From the NCBI RefSeq assembly GCF_004765795.1, contig NZ_SBIV01000003.1:62001-126000 (forward strand): a stretch of DNA of 64,000 nucleotides, written 5' to 3'. Source of the DNA: Halorussus marinus (GTDB lineage Archaea; Halobacteriota; Halobacteria; Halobacteriales; Haladaptataceae). Below, one piece after another: positions 54,169-62,622 of the stretch. Position 1 is the first letter of the stretch, and every line of letters begins with the position of its first letter. The notes beneath the pieces were generated by a model, which had not been told where the DNA came from, searched no databases, and saw only the letters and a program-made list of their open reading frames with translations. Position numbers and translations under genes: made by a program.

Positions 54169-54206
54169 CGTCGCTTTCTATCCTTCAGCATTATTTACTA
54201 AGTGCT

Positions 54207-54956
54207 ATGCCACAACCAGGTAGCGAATCGATTTGGCTCTGGCTCGGAACCGCCGGTATGTTCCTCGGGATGGTGTACTTCATCGCGAGGGGCTGGAACG
54301 AACGCGACCAGCGACGACAGGAGTTTTACATCGTCACGATATTCATCACCGCCATCGCGTTCGTGAACTACCTCGCGATGGCGCTCGGGTTCGGGCTGAC
54401 GACCGTCGAACTGGCGGGCGAGACCCTCGACATCTACTGGGCGCGGTACACCGACTGGTTTTTCACCACGCCGCTGTTGCTCGTCGACCTCGGGCTGTTG
54501 GCCCGAGCGAACCGCAACCAGCTCGGCACGCTGGTCGGTCTCGACATGCTGATGATCGCGACCGGCGCGGTCGCGACGCTGGCCGCCGGAACCGGCGCGC
54601 TGGGCGAGGGCGCTCGACGCCTGATCTGGTGGGGCGTCAGCACCGGCTTCCTCGTGGTGTTGCTGTACTTCCTGTTCGGCACGCTGAGCTCGCAGGCCTC
54701 GGAGGTGTCGGCCGAGGCCCAGTCGACGTTCACTCGGCTCCGGAATCTCGTCGTCGTGGTGTGGGCGGTGTATCCCGTCTGGTGGCTGGTCGGCACGGAG
54801 GGACTCGGGGTGATCGGACTCGGCCTCGAAACGGCCGGCTTCATGGTTCTCGATCTGGTCGCCAAGGTCGGCTTCGGCTTCATCCTGCTGTCGAGCCGCA
54901 AGGCCATCGACGACGCCGCCGCGGCCGGCGGCGACCCCGAACCCGCGGCCGCGTGA
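54207..54956 (+). CDS. bop: Bacteriorhodopsin, light-driven proton pump
   Basis: A 249-residue seven-helix retinal protein. All pump residues align with Halobacterium BR: R80 (R82), D83 (D85, proton acceptor), T87 (T89), D94 (D96, proton donor), D113 (D115), E198 and E208 (E194/E204, release group), D216 (D212) and the retinal Schiff-base K220 (K216). The blocks are [20 protein letters not shown] and [17 protein letters not shown]. This is a DTD-type outward proton pump, not halorhodopsin or a sensory rhodopsin. It has no long leader before helix A. It lies between bat and crtY, inside the atp gene cluster. Confidence 0.97.
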   Translation: MPQPGSESIWLWLGTAGMFLGMVYFIARGWNERDQRRQEFYIVTIFITAIAFVNYLAMALGFGLTTVELAGETLDIYWARYTDWFFTTPLLLVDLGLLARANRNQLGTLVGLDMLMIATGAVATLAAGTGALGEGARRLIWWGVSTGFLVVLLYFLFGTLSSQASEVSAEAQSTFTRLRNLVVVVWAVYPVWWLVGTEGLGVIGLGLETAGFMVLDLVAKVGFGFILLSSRKAIDDAAAAGGDPEPAAA

Positions 54957-55061
54957 GGCTCGCGGTCGCTCGTTCGCTTCGCTCGCCCGCGTGAGGCCGG
55001 GGACCGCGCCCGACCCACCCGGGTTCGGAGGACCGACGGACCGATTCGCGCGTTCGATTCC

Positions 55062-55817
55062 ATGAGCACGATCACCTACTTCCAGTTTCACGTCGCCTTG
55101 CTGGTCCCCGCGTTGCTCGTCCTGTCGGCGATCTCGTCGGTTCGACGGCGGGCCGGATCGAGCGACGTCCGTCCGTCGGGCGTGGTCGTCGTCTCGGTCG
55201 TCGCGCTGGCGTACACGATTCCGTGGGACAACTACCTCATCGAGGTCGGCGTCTGGCGGTACGGGACCGGCGCCGTCGCGGTTCGGATCTGGAACGCGCC
55301 GCTCGAAGAGTACCTCTTCATCCTGATCCAACCGATCCTCGTCGCCCTGTGGCTCCACCACCTGAAGCGGCCGCCGAAAGCCGGTTCGGAGTCGCTCTCG
55401 GTGACCCGCCGGGCGCGGATCGCGGGCGCCGCGGCGGGACTCGGGATCGGCGGCGTCGGCCTCGGGCTCCTCGCGCGCCCGGCGACGCTGTATCTCGGCG
55501 CCATTCTGGCGTGGGCCGGCCCGGTGCTCGCGCTCCAGTGGGGCTTTGGTTGGCCGTACCTCTGGCGGCGGCGACGGACGCTCGCGATCGGCGTCGGCGC
55601 CCCGACTGCGTACCTCTGGGCCGCCGACTGGCTCGCGCTCCGATACGGCATCTGGGAGCTCGCGCCCGCGTACACTACCGGCTGGAATCTGGCGGGACTG
55701 CCGGTCGAGGAGGCGACGTTCTTCGCCGTCACGAACCTCTTCGTGGTGCAGGGCTTGCTACTGTACGCGTGGGTGCTCGACGGTCGACGCCGACCGTCGG
55801 CGACTGAAAAAGGTTAA
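55062..55817 (+). CDS. crtY: Lycopene beta-cyclase (fused CrtYc-CrtYd type)
   Basis: A membrane enzyme that closes both ends of lycopene to beta-carotene, the precursor of retinal. 251 residues, with two halves of similar layout: [15 protein letters not shown] (about 51-65) with [10 protein letters not shown] (79-88), and [15 protein letters not shown] (193-207) with [14 protein letters not shown] (213-226). About seven helices. It is 105 bp after bop, a gap holding only a CGCTTCGCTCG-type hairpin, and ends 28 bp before atpD. It would supply chromophore precursor; no brp/blh cleavage enzyme is in this window. Confidence 0.93.
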   Translation: MSTITYFQFHVALLVPALLVLSAISSVRRRAGSSDVRPSGVVVVSVVALAYTIPWDNYLIEVGVWRYGTGAVAVRIWNAPLEEYLFILIQPILVALWLHHLKRPPKAGSESLSVTRRARIAGAAAGLGIGGVGLGLLARPATLYLGAILAWAGPVLALQWGFGWPYLWRRRRTLAIGVGAPTAYLWAADWLALRYGIWELAPAYTTGWNLAGLPVEEATFFAVTNLFVVQGLLLYAWVLDGRRRPSATEKG

Positions 55818-55820
55818 CCC
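55811..55820 (+). promoter_or_regulatory. Possible promoter of atpD
   Basis: AGGTTAACCC after a run of A, 26-35 bp before the atpD ATG and partly inside the 3' end of crtY. It is a weak TATA-like site that could give atpD its own transcript. Confidence 0.35.
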
Positions 55821-55845
55821 CTTCGAACAACAAACGTCCCTCAAG

Positions 55846-56544
55846 ATGGCCAAGGACGTCAAACCCACTCGGAAGAACCTGATGCAGATCGAGGATCGCA
55901 TCGAGCTCTCCGAGCGGGGTCACGACACGCTCGAAAAGAAGCGTGACGGTCTCATCATGGAGTTCATGGACATCCTCGATCAGGCCCAGGACGTGCGCGC
56001 CGACCTCGAGGACGACTACGAACTCGCCCAGCAGAAGATCAACATGGCCCGGGCCATGGAAGGCGACGTGGCGGTTCGAGGCGCCGCGGCCGCGCTGAAA
56101 GAACACCCCGAGATCACCACCGAGTCGAAAAACATCATGGGCGTCGTCGTGCCCCAGATCGAGTCGAGCAAGGTCCGGAAGGGCCTCGACGAGCGCGGAT
56201 ACGGCGTCTTAGGAACGAGCGCCCGGATCGACGAGGCCGCCGAGGCCTACGAGGAGCTCTTAGAGAGCATCATCCTCGCCGCGGAGGTCGAGACCGCGAT
56301 GAAGAAGATGCTGACCGAGATCGAGACGACCAAGCGCCGCGTGAACGCCCTGGAGTTCAAGCTCTTGCCCGATCTCAACGACAACAAAGAGTACATCGAG
56401 CAGAAGCTCGAAGAGCAAGAGCGCGAGGAGATCTTCCGGCTCAAGAAGATCAAGGGCAAGAAAGAAGAAGAGGAGAAAGAAGAGCGCGCCGCCGCCGCGG
56501 CCGAAGCCGCCGAGGACGAGGAAGTCGTCACCGCCGACGACTAA
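55846..56544 (+). CDS. atpD: A-type ATP synthase subunit D (central rotor)
   Basis: A 232-residue coiled-coil rotor subunit. [36 protein letters not shown] at the start and [39 protein letters not shown] near residue 165-205 are diagnostic. The C-terminus is an acidic and Ala-rich tail. It is separated from atpB by bat, bop and crtY, all on the same strand. A 14-bp-stem hairpin follows 6 bp after its stop. Confidence 0.95.
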   Translation: MAKDVKPTRKNLMQIEDRIELSERGHDTLEKKRDGLIMEFMDILDQAQDVRADLEDDYELAQQKINMARAMEGDVAVRGAAAALKEHPEITTESKNIMGVVVPQIESSKVRKGLDERGYGVLGTSARIDEAAEAYEELLESIILAAEVETAMKKMLTEIETTKRRVNALEFKLLPDLNDNKEYIEQKLEEQEREEIFRLKKIKGKKEEEEKEERAAAAAEAAEDEEVVTADD

Positions 56545-56550
56545 CGACCG

Positions 56551-56605
56551 TTTGCGAGGGCGGCGCGCTCGTGGGCCGCCCTCGCAAACGCTCGATCAAA
56601 AACCG
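56551..56605 (+). repeat. Dispersed hairpin element, copy B, after atpD
   Basis: TTTGCGAGGGCGGC and GCCGCCCTCGCAAA form a 14-bp perfect stem around the loop GCGCTCGTGG (56551-56588), overlapping AAACGCTCGATCAAAAAC (56585-56602). The loop is the reverse complement of the loop in copy A. It could act as a terminator for the atp cluster. Confidence 0.8.
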
Positions 56606-56712
56606 TCGTCACTCCCTTCGGGGGTTCCTCGGTCCGCTCGCTTCGCTCGCTGATCTGCGGTATTGTGCCCGCTTTCGACCACGCCTTTCACTTCGCCCGC
56701 CGACGCTCCGAT

Positions 56713-57108
56713 ATGACCTGTCCGAACTGCGGTATCGAGCGCCTCGCGTTCGCGGTCCCGACCGACCTCCGGGAGCATCTGCCCGACGACGCCGAGCGCA
56801 TGGCGATCTGTCCGCGGTGTCTCGACCTCGCCCCGGTCGAGGACGCCCCGGCAGACCTGCCGGACTTCGCGGGAATCAGCGACGCCGTCCCCGACGGCGA
56901 GGCGGGCGCGACGATGGCGCTCGCGATCGGGCTACTCGATTCGCTGGCGCTCTACCGGAGCGAGATCGGAGCCCTCCTAGAGCGGGTCGAGCGCGCGGGC
57001 ACCGACCCCCTGCTCGTGGTCGACCGGCTCGCGGCCGACCCCGACGTCGAGCCCCGGTTCGACCTCGATCGGCGCCGGACCCAGATCGAACAACTGCTGT
57101 ACGGCTGA
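56713..57108 (+). CDS. Zinc-ribbon protein of unknown function (DUF6276-like)
   Basis: A 131-residue protein. Two CxxC pairs (CPNC at 3-6 and CPRC at about 37-40) form a zinc ribbon with the segment LREHLPDDAERMAI between. A helical C-terminal domain (about 70-131) has ALAIGLLDSLALYRSEIGALLERVE. I think it belongs to haloarchaeal DUF6276. ATG 56713 is chosen so the first CxxC is at the N-terminus; a start at 56665 is possible. Confidence 0.75.
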   Translation: MTCPNCGIERLAFAVPTDLREHLPDDAERMAICPRCLDLAPVEDAPADLPDFAGISDAVPDGEAGATMALAIGLLDSLALYRSEIGALLERVERAGTDPLLVVDRLAADPDVEPRFDLDRRRTQIEQLLYG

Positions 57109-57165
57109 GCCCCTCGCCACGCGAACGGGTGGGGGGACGGCCGTGGCGGTCGTGCGTCCCCGAGA

Positions 57166-57419
57166 GTGGCCGGCTCACGGTTCGACCCCGAGACGCTGGT
57201 CGGCTTCTCGGTCACATCCATCCCGACGGTCATCATCGCCGTCTTGCTCTTCGGAGCGGTTCGGCGGTCCCGTTCGCGGTCGCGATCAGCCTCGCGCTCC
57301 ACGTCGTCCCGTTCGTCGCGCTCGGGATACTCACCTACTCGGGGCTCACTGTATCCGACCCCAGCGTTCGCCCGACCTCGGTCCCGTCAGGTAGTTTCAC
57401 TTTCACTCCGGATGGCTGA
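57166..57419 (+). pseudogene. Frameshifted small two-helix membrane protein
   Basis: GTG 57166 opens SRFDPETLVGFSVTSIPTV, leading into a membrane helix to about LLFGA (57258). That frame then turns into Arg/Ser-rich sequence. From about 57262 another frame continues naturally as AVPFAVAISLALHVVPFVAL, GILTYSGLTV and a TGA at 57419. The two parts together make a normal ~84-residue two-helix protein like haloarchaeal small membrane proteins (DUF6684-like, I think). Either the gene is broken by a one-base change or the read has an error. Confidence 0.55.
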
Positions 57420-57450
57420 CGTTCATATCAGTTCCAGATAAGTTAGACGT

Positions 57451-57630
57451 ATGACTCCAGAGCTGATCCGCGGCGACCGCGCGACCGACCGATCGGACCG
57501 GACGATGCTCGACGTCTCGGACGTCGAGACCGCGCGCGTCGAGGAGTACGTCACCGAGTGGTTCCCCGACGTCGGCGACGTCTACCTCGAACGCAAGGGC
57601 GGCACGACGCTACTGATCGCCGGCGAGTAG
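57451..57630 (+). CDS. Small acidic protein, 59 residues, unknown
   Basis: ATG 57451 to TAG 57630. The sequence runs MTPELIRGDRATDRSD, then LDVSDVETARVEEYVTEWF, PDVGDVYLERKGGTTLLIAGE. The composition is acidic and protein-like, with a predicted alpha-beta-beta pattern. TATA-like sequence (GTTCATATCAG, near 57421) lies about 25 bp upstream. No family recognised. Confidence 0.6.
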   Translation: MTPELIRGDRATDRSDRTMLDVSDVETARVEEYVTEWFPDVGDVYLERKGGTTLLIAGE

Positions 57631-57768
57631 GCCCGCGGTCCGATCGCGGCGCGGTCGCGGCCGCGGTGCAGTCGCGGTGCGGTCGCGGCGCGGTAGCAGT
57701 ACGCCATCGAGCAGTTGTCCCGCGAGCGACCGGAGGGAGCGAGCGGCCTTTTCATCAACGTTTTGCAA

Positions 57769-57792
57769 GGGCGCGCCTCTCGGGGCGCGCCC
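57769..57792 (-). repeat. Hairpin element, diverged copy C
   Basis: GGGCGCGCC/GGCGCGCCC, a 9-bp perfect stem with loop TCTCGG. Read on the minus strand it is followed by TTGCAAAACGTTGATGAAAA, similar in layout to hairpin plus AAACGCTCGATCAAAA of the other copies, then a second CG-rich hairpin. It lies within the 215-bp gap 57631-57845. Confidence 0.5.
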
Positions 57793-57810
57793 GCAGCAAA
57801 AGGTTGTACG

Positions 57811-57820
57811 TAAACGTTTA
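57811..57820 (+). promoter_or_regulatory. Palindromic TATA-like site before the TRAM gene
   Basis: TAAACGTTTA, a perfect 10-bp palindrome, lies 26-35 bp before the ATG at 57846, where a TATA box is expected. Confidence 0.45.
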
Positions 57821-57845
57821 GGCCACCGGGCGACTACCCACGACC

Positions 57846-58316
57846 ATGCCGGACTGTCCACTCGCCGACGACTGCCCGAGCTTTCAGGAGCGGATCGAGG
57901 GTATGGGGTGTCAACACTACGGCGACCGGGGCGGTGCCGAGTGGTGCCAACACTACAGCCAGCCAATCTCCGAACTCAAGACCGCGCCGGTCCAGCCGGG
58001 CGAGGAGGTGGTCGTCGACGTCGAGGACATCCACGAGAGCGGCGCCGGCGTCGGCCGGACCGAGGACGGCTTCATCGTGATGGTCGACGGCATTCTGCCC
58101 GACGCCCGCGCGAAGGTCGAGATCACGAACGTCCACGGCAGTCACGCGAAGGCCGACCCCGTCGAGCGCCTGCCGATGGACGAGGAGGCCGACGCCGACG
58201 AGGCCGACGCCGACGAGGTCGACGACGTGGCCGACGACGCCGAGACCGAGACCGACGACGAAGACGGCCCGTCCCGTCCCCAGCTCGGGAGCCGCGACAA
58301 CTTCTGGGGCAGCTGA
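57846..58316 (+). CDS. TRAM-domain protein
   Basis: A 156-residue protein. The N-terminal Cys-rich part has C4, C10, C22 and C34 (DCPLADDCPSF...GCQHYGDRGGAEWCQHY), a possible metal site. A TRAM domain follows (about 48-110, GEEVVVDVEDIHESGAGVGRTEDGFIVMVDG). The C-terminus is an acidic low-complexity tail ending RPQLGSRDNFWGS. TRAM domains bind RNA; small archaeal TRAM proteins act as RNA chaperone-like factors. Stand-alone gene. Confidence 0.88.
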   Translation: MPDCPLADDCPSFQERIEGMGCQHYGDRGGAEWCQHYSQPISELKTAPVQPGEEVVVDVEDIHESGAGVGRTEDGFIVMVDGILPDARAKVEITNVHGSHAKADPVERLPMDEEADADEADADEVDDVADDAETETDDEDGPSRPQLGSRDNFWGS

Positions 58317-58404
58317 TCCCGCTCTCGCGGGGCGCCTCGGGGTGGACAGTCCCAACGACGGCTCGCGCCGCGGGTTTTTTCGCACGGAGTGCATACACGC
58401 TACT

Positions 58405-58440
58405 ATGAGCCGACGACGCCTCTCGGAGGGTCGCCCGTGA
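58405..58440 (+). CDS. Possible 11-residue leader peptide upstream of tfx
   Basis: ATG 58405 begins MSRRRLSEGRP and stops at a TGA that overlaps the GTG start of the Tfx gene (GTGA, 4 bp). TATA-like sequence with T-run (TTTTTTCGC, 58374-58382) precedes it. A translated leader coupled to the next gene is possible, but so is chance. Confidence 0.25.
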   Translation: MSRRRLSEGRP

Positions 58441-58919
58441 ACGACGTTCCGGATCCCGAAGAGTTGCTCGACCGGGCCGGCTTCGACGCCGAGACGAACG
58501 TGCTGACTCAGCGTCAGGCCGTCGTGCTGGCGTTGCGCGAACACGACGTCGCGCAGGCGACCATCGCCGACCGGCTCGGCACCTCGCGCGCGAACGTCTC
58601 GAGCATCGAAGCCAGCGCCCGCGAGAACGTCCGGAAAGCGGGCGAGACCGTCGCGTTCGCCGAAGCCCTGCGCGCGCCGGTCCGAGTCGTCGTCGAGGCC
58701 GGCACCGACCTCTACGACGTGCCTTCGCGGGTGTACGACGCCTGCGACGAGGCCGGGGTGAAGGTCGACCACGCCGCCCCCGAACTCATGAAACGCGTGA
58801 GCGACGAGGCCGGCGACGCGGTCGAGAACCGCCAGATTCTGGAGGATCTCCTGATCGGCGTGACGACCGACGGCACGGTGACCGTCCGGGAGTCGCGGGA
58901 AGCCGATCGCCCGGAGTGA
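58437..58919 (+). CDS. tfx: Tfx family DNA-binding protein
   Basis: A 160-residue archaeal transcription regulator. The N-terminal HTH (about 20-70) has NVLTQRQAVVLALREHDVAQATIADRLGTSRANVSSIEASARENV, the Tfx signature. The C-terminal domain (about 75-150) has LRAPVRVVVEAGTDLYDVPSRVYDACDEAGVKV. Tfx was described in methanogens as an activator of the molybdenum formylmethanofuran dehydrogenase operon; the target here is unknown. GTG 58437 is the likely start. Confidence 0.88.
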   Translation: MNDVPDPEELLDRAGFDAETNVLTQRQAVVLALREHDVAQATIADRLGTSRANVSSIEASARENVRKAGETVAFAEALRAPVRVVVEAGTDLYDVPSRVYDACDEAGVKVDHAAPELMKRVSDEAGDAVENRQILEDLLIGVTTDGTVTVRESREADRPE

Positions 58920-58995
58920 CCCGGGCCGGCCGGCGCGCGGTCGACCGACCGGGACGCCCCCGGGAGCTTTGGGGGTGGGTTCCGAACTGACTCGC

Positions 58996-59781
58996 ATGGA
59001 GTTCGGATTAGCGGGCGATTCGGCACTGGTAACGGCGAGTTCGAGCGGTCTCGGTCGGGCGTCGGCGACGGCGCTGGCCGCCGAAGGCGCGGACGTCGCG
59101 ATCTGTGCGCGCGGCGAGGAGCAACTCGCCGACGCGAAAGCGGAGCTCGAGGCGGCCGGCGACGGCGACGTGGTGGCGGTCCGGACCGACATCACCGATC
59201 CCGACGAGGTCGAGGCGCTGGTCGAGGCGACCGTCGAGGAGTTCGGCGGGCTCGACCACGTCGTCACCTCCGCGGGGGGCCCGCCGTCGGGACGGTTCCT
59301 CGACACCACCGAGCGCGACTGGTACGAGGCGTTCGACCTGCTGGTGATGAGCGTGGTCCGACTCACGAAGGCCGCCCATCCGCACCTCGTCGAGTCGGAC
59401 GCGGGCACGATCGTCAACGTCACCTCGACCAGCGTCCGGGAGGCCATCGACGGCCTCGTGCTCTCGAACGCGGTCCGGCGCGCGGTCATCGGCCTGATGA
59501 AGACCCAAGCCCGCGAGTGGGCGCCCGAGGTGCGCGCCAACGCAGTGCTCCCGGGCGCTCACGAGACCCCCCGAATCGCCGAACTCGTCGAGGCGGGGGT
59601 CGAGCGCGGCGAGTACGACAGCTACGAGGAGGGGCTCGCCGACTGGGCGGCCGACATCCCGCTGGATCGGGTGGGCGACCCCGACGAACTCGGCGATGCG
59701 GTCGCGTTCCTCTGTAGCGAGCGGGCGAGCTTCGTCAACGGCGCGTCGCTCCCGGTCGACGGCGGGACCCTCCGTAGCTGA
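58996..59781 (+). CDS. SDR-fold oxidoreductase with altered active site
   Basis: A 261-residue Rossmann protein of the short-chain dehydrogenase family. The NAD(P) motif is TASSSGLGRASA (about 13-24), then D65-I-T in RTDITDP and TSAGGPP at the NNAG position. The active-site serine is in NVTSTS (141-146). The YxxxK pair reads S157-NAV-R161 (LSNAVRRAVIGL), so Tyr and Lys are both replaced. The C-terminus AFLCSERASFVNGASLPVDGGTL is normal. ATG 58996 gives the standard start MEFGLAGDSALVT. Substrate unknown. Confidence 0.85.
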   Translation: MEFGLAGDSALVTASSSGLGRASATALAAEGADVAICARGEEQLADAKAELEAAGDGDVVAVRTDITDPDEVEALVEATVEEFGGLDHVVTSAGGPPSGRFLDTTERDWYEAFDLLVMSVVRLTKAAHPHLVESDAGTIVNVTSTSVREAIDGLVLSNAVRRAVIGLMKTQAREWAPEVRANAVLPGAHETPRIAELVEAGVERGEYDSYEEGLADWAADIPLDRVGDPDELGDAVAFLCSERASFVNGASLPVDGGTLRS

Positions 59782-59965
59782 CCCGGGCGGAGACGAGTGC
59801 GGACGCGTCGACGACGGTCCGCTACTCCGAGCGCTCTTGGCGTCAGAATCGCGATATCCTCCGTCTGGATGATGAACCAACCCCCGAGAGTTAACGCCCG
59901 CCGAAGCCGCGGATCAATCCCGGACGCCGCGAGCCAAAGGGTGCCGTATCGGCGGCTCGTCCTGT

Positions 59966-62431
59966 TTATCGGTCCTCGGCCTCGGCCGACTCGACTCCGT
60001 TTCCGTCAGTGGCCAGCGGGCGATCGTCGCCGGTCTCAGTGGCCGACTCGACGGCCGATTCGTCTGATGGGACGGTGGGATCACCGGTCGCCACTGTGAA
60101 CTCCCCGAGGAGCGTGTCGAGTTCACGCGATTTCTCAGAGAGCGTCTCGACTTCGCCGGTGACCTGACTCAGCGAGGCGGTCTGCTCCTCTGCGGCCGCG
60201 GACACGTTCTGTGCCTCGGCGGAGGTTTGTTCGCTGATACTGGCGACTTCACTCGTCATCGAGACGACTTCCTCGGTCGTGGTCGCCTGATCTTCGGTGG
60301 CCTCGTGGATCTCTTGGATGCCATCGTTGGCCTTCTCGACGTCTTCGACGACTTCTTCGAGCGTCCCGAGGCCCTCGTCGATAGTTTCCATCCCCGCGTC
60401 CACCCGGTCGCGCATCTCTTGCATGTCCTCGACCGTATCGGAAGTCGACTCTTGTACTCGGTCTATCAGGTCACCGATCTCCTGGGTGGCGTCGCGGGTG
60501 TCCTCGGCGAGGTCTTTCACCTCGCTGGCGACGACCGCGAACCCCTCACCGGCTTCGCCCGCCCGTGCGGCCTCGATCGAGGCGTTGAGTGCCAGCACGT
60601 TGGTCTGCTCGGCGATGTCGTCGATCATGTCCACGATCTCACCGATCTGGTTCATCTCGTCGCTCAACTGCTCGACGGTCTCGACGGTCTCGACCGTGGT
60701 CTCCTCGATGCGGTCCATTTCGTCCATGGCCTCGTCGGAGAGTTCCCGACCGGTCGCTCCCTTCTCTGCGGCCTGTTCGGAGAGGGAAGCGACCTGATTC
60801 GCTGAGGCCGCGACCTCCTCGATGGTCGCCGAGAGGGTACTCATCTCGTTGGTAACCTCGTCGACGTGTTCTGACTGCTCGACCGCTCCCGCAGAGATGT
60901 CCGCGGTGGATTCGGCGACCTCCTGACTCGCGTTTTCGACCTCCTCGCTCGCGGTGCTCGCCTCCTCGCTGGCGTCGGCGACCTCGTCGGAGAACTCCTG
61001 GATGCGACCGATGGTCCGCTCGAGATCGTCCATCATGGCGTTGAACGAGTCGGCGATGTCGCTCATGGCCTCGCTCTGGCTTTCTGCGTCCATCCGCCGA
61101 GTGAGGTCGCCCGCCGCCGCCTCCTCCATGACGTCGCGGAACTCCACGGCTTTCCGTTCGAGCGCGTCGTTGACCGCCTCGGCCTCCGCTTGGGCCTCCT
61201 GTGCCTCGGTGCGGGCTCGCTCGATGTCGGTGATGAGCGTTTCGAGGTCGCGGCTCATCTCCTCGAGCGACTCCCCGAACTCGCCGGGCACGTCCTCGTC
61301 TAACACCGGCGCGTCGAAGTTCTGGGCGGCGAGCGCGTTCGTCTGCTCGGCGGCGGTGTTCAGGAACGCTTTCATCGACGCGAACGCGTCGATCACCTCG
61401 CCGACCTCGTCGATGCGGTCGGTTTCGTCGATCTCCACGTCGAGGTCGCCGTCGGCGATCGCGCTGGCCTTCCCCGAGAGGTCGTCGAGCGAGACGGCGG
61501 TTCGACGACCGATCGTGAGTCCAACGACGACGAACCCGAGGGTGAAAACGCCTACGAGAGCCACGATGGCCTGCTCTATCTGGGATTTGAGGGCGTAGGC
61601 GCTCGACTGGGGGACGTGCATCAGGACGACCCAGTCGGTCCCCTCGACGGGGGCGAACGCCATGACGTGGTCCGAGTCGATGACGCCCTCCATCGGGCCC
61701 ATGTCCATTACTCCGGACTCCCCGCCGAGCCCCTTTTTCATCGCCATCGAGTCTTTGCCCATGTACGTATCGAGGATCCGGCCTTCCCGCTGTGCGAACA
61801 CGACGGTCCCCTCCGAGTCGACGACCTGCGTGAAGCTCCCCTCGTACGGTCGCTTGAACAGGTCCGCGACGTGCCCGGGGTCGACGGTGATCAGGACCGC
61901 CCTGTCGGGCGCGTTCGGAACCGGACTGACGAACGCGATGGTCGACTCGTTGTGGCTCCGATACGGACCGGACACGAACACGCCGTCGGCGCTCTGTAGG
62001 GCCGAGACGTTCGCCAGCCACGGAACGCCCCGCTCGGCGAGGTCGGCGCCCACCAGTTCGTCTTCGGTCCCGCTGATGACCCGTCCGGAACTCGTGTTGA
62101 GGTAGCTTATGCCGTGTACCTCGTCCGGTAGCGCTTCGAGTTCGGTCTCGAACGTCGACCGAATTCGGTCGGCGTCACCCGAACGGACCGCGACTCCCTC
62201 CGAGAGCAACCGCGTCGTTCGCTTTCGCTCGCTCTGCCACTCCTGTAGTTGATCGGCCGACAACTCGGTTATGGTCTTCGCCTCGTTGTGCTTCTCGTCG
62301 GTGAGCTGGGCCGACACCTCGCCCTGAATCCAGAATCCCACGCCCGCGACGACCGCGAGCGTGAGGAGCACCACCGCGGCGAACTTTCTGAGATAGCTCT
62401 TCCGTACGAAACTGAGCGTCTGTTCATCCAT
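59966..62431 (-). CDS. Haloarchaeal signal transducer (methyl-accepting chemotaxis protein)
   Basis: An 821-residue membrane receptor. First helix about 16-36. The extracellular dCache-like sensor (about 40-280) has [18 protein letters not shown] and [19 protein letters not shown]. Second helix about 284-306 ([21 protein letters not shown]). A HAMP at about 307-360 is followed by a second HAMP-like unit (about 425-480). The signalling coiled coil has the conserved tip [40 protein letters not shown], split here for length, at about 620-660. It would relay ligand binding to CheA. Ligand unknown; no che genes are in the window. Confidence 0.95.
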   Translation of the reverse strand: MDEQTLSFVRKSYLRKFAAVVLLTLAVVAGVGFWIQGEVSAQLTDEKHNEAKTITELSADQLQEWQSERKRTTRLLSEGVAVRSGDADRIRSTFETELEALPDEVHGISYLNTSSGRVISGTEDELVGADLAERGVPWLANVSALQSADGVFVSGPYRSHNESTIAFVSPVPNAPDRAVLITVDPGHVADLFKRPYEGSFTQVVDSEGTVVFAQREGRILDTYMGKDSMAMKKGLGGESGVMDMGPMEGVIDSDHVMAFAPVEGTDWVVLMHVPQSSAYALKSQIEQAIVALVGVFTLGFVVVGLTIGRRTAVSLDDLSGKASAIADGDLDVEIDETDRIDEVGEVIDAFASMKAFLNTAAEQTNALAAQNFDAPVLDEDVPGEFGESLEEMSRDLETLITDIERARTEAQEAQAEAEAVNDALERKAVEFRDVMEEAAAGDLTRRMDAESQSEAMSDIADSFNAMMDDLERTIGRIQEFSDEVADASEEASTASEEVENASQEVAESTADISAGAVEQSEHVDEVTNEMSTLSATIEEVAASANQVASLSEQAAEKGATGRELSDEAMDEMDRIEETTVETVETVEQLSDEMNQIGEIVDMIDDIAEQTNVLALNASIEAARAGEAGEGFAVVASEVKDLAEDTRDATQEIGDLIDRVQESTSDTVEDMQEMRDRVDAGMETIDEGLGTLEEVVEDVEKANDGIQEIHEATEDQATTTEEVVSMTSEVASISEQTSAEAQNVSAAAEEQTASLSQVTGEVETLSEKSRELDTLLGEFTVATGDPTVPSDESAVESATETGDDRPLATDGNGVESAEAEDR

Positions 62432-62622
62432 CCCCGTGAAAATTACTGATTACTGGTATGTCATAGAACCTTCGTCGCAGTTATCAATACTGATAGCAGA
62501 TCAGCCATGTTGAACGAAAATCGTAGACTCTCGATCGAGTCGGGACGGACCGAACGCGACAGGGACCGACGTCTCGCCCGAGCCTCGACACCACGGCACC
62601 GAACCCGGTTCGATCGCCCGTC

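Noticed and set aside
59797-60099. Plus-strand frame opposite the transducer 3' end
   Set aside because: Arg/Pro-rich shadow of the transducer gene and the gap next to it, with no start signal.
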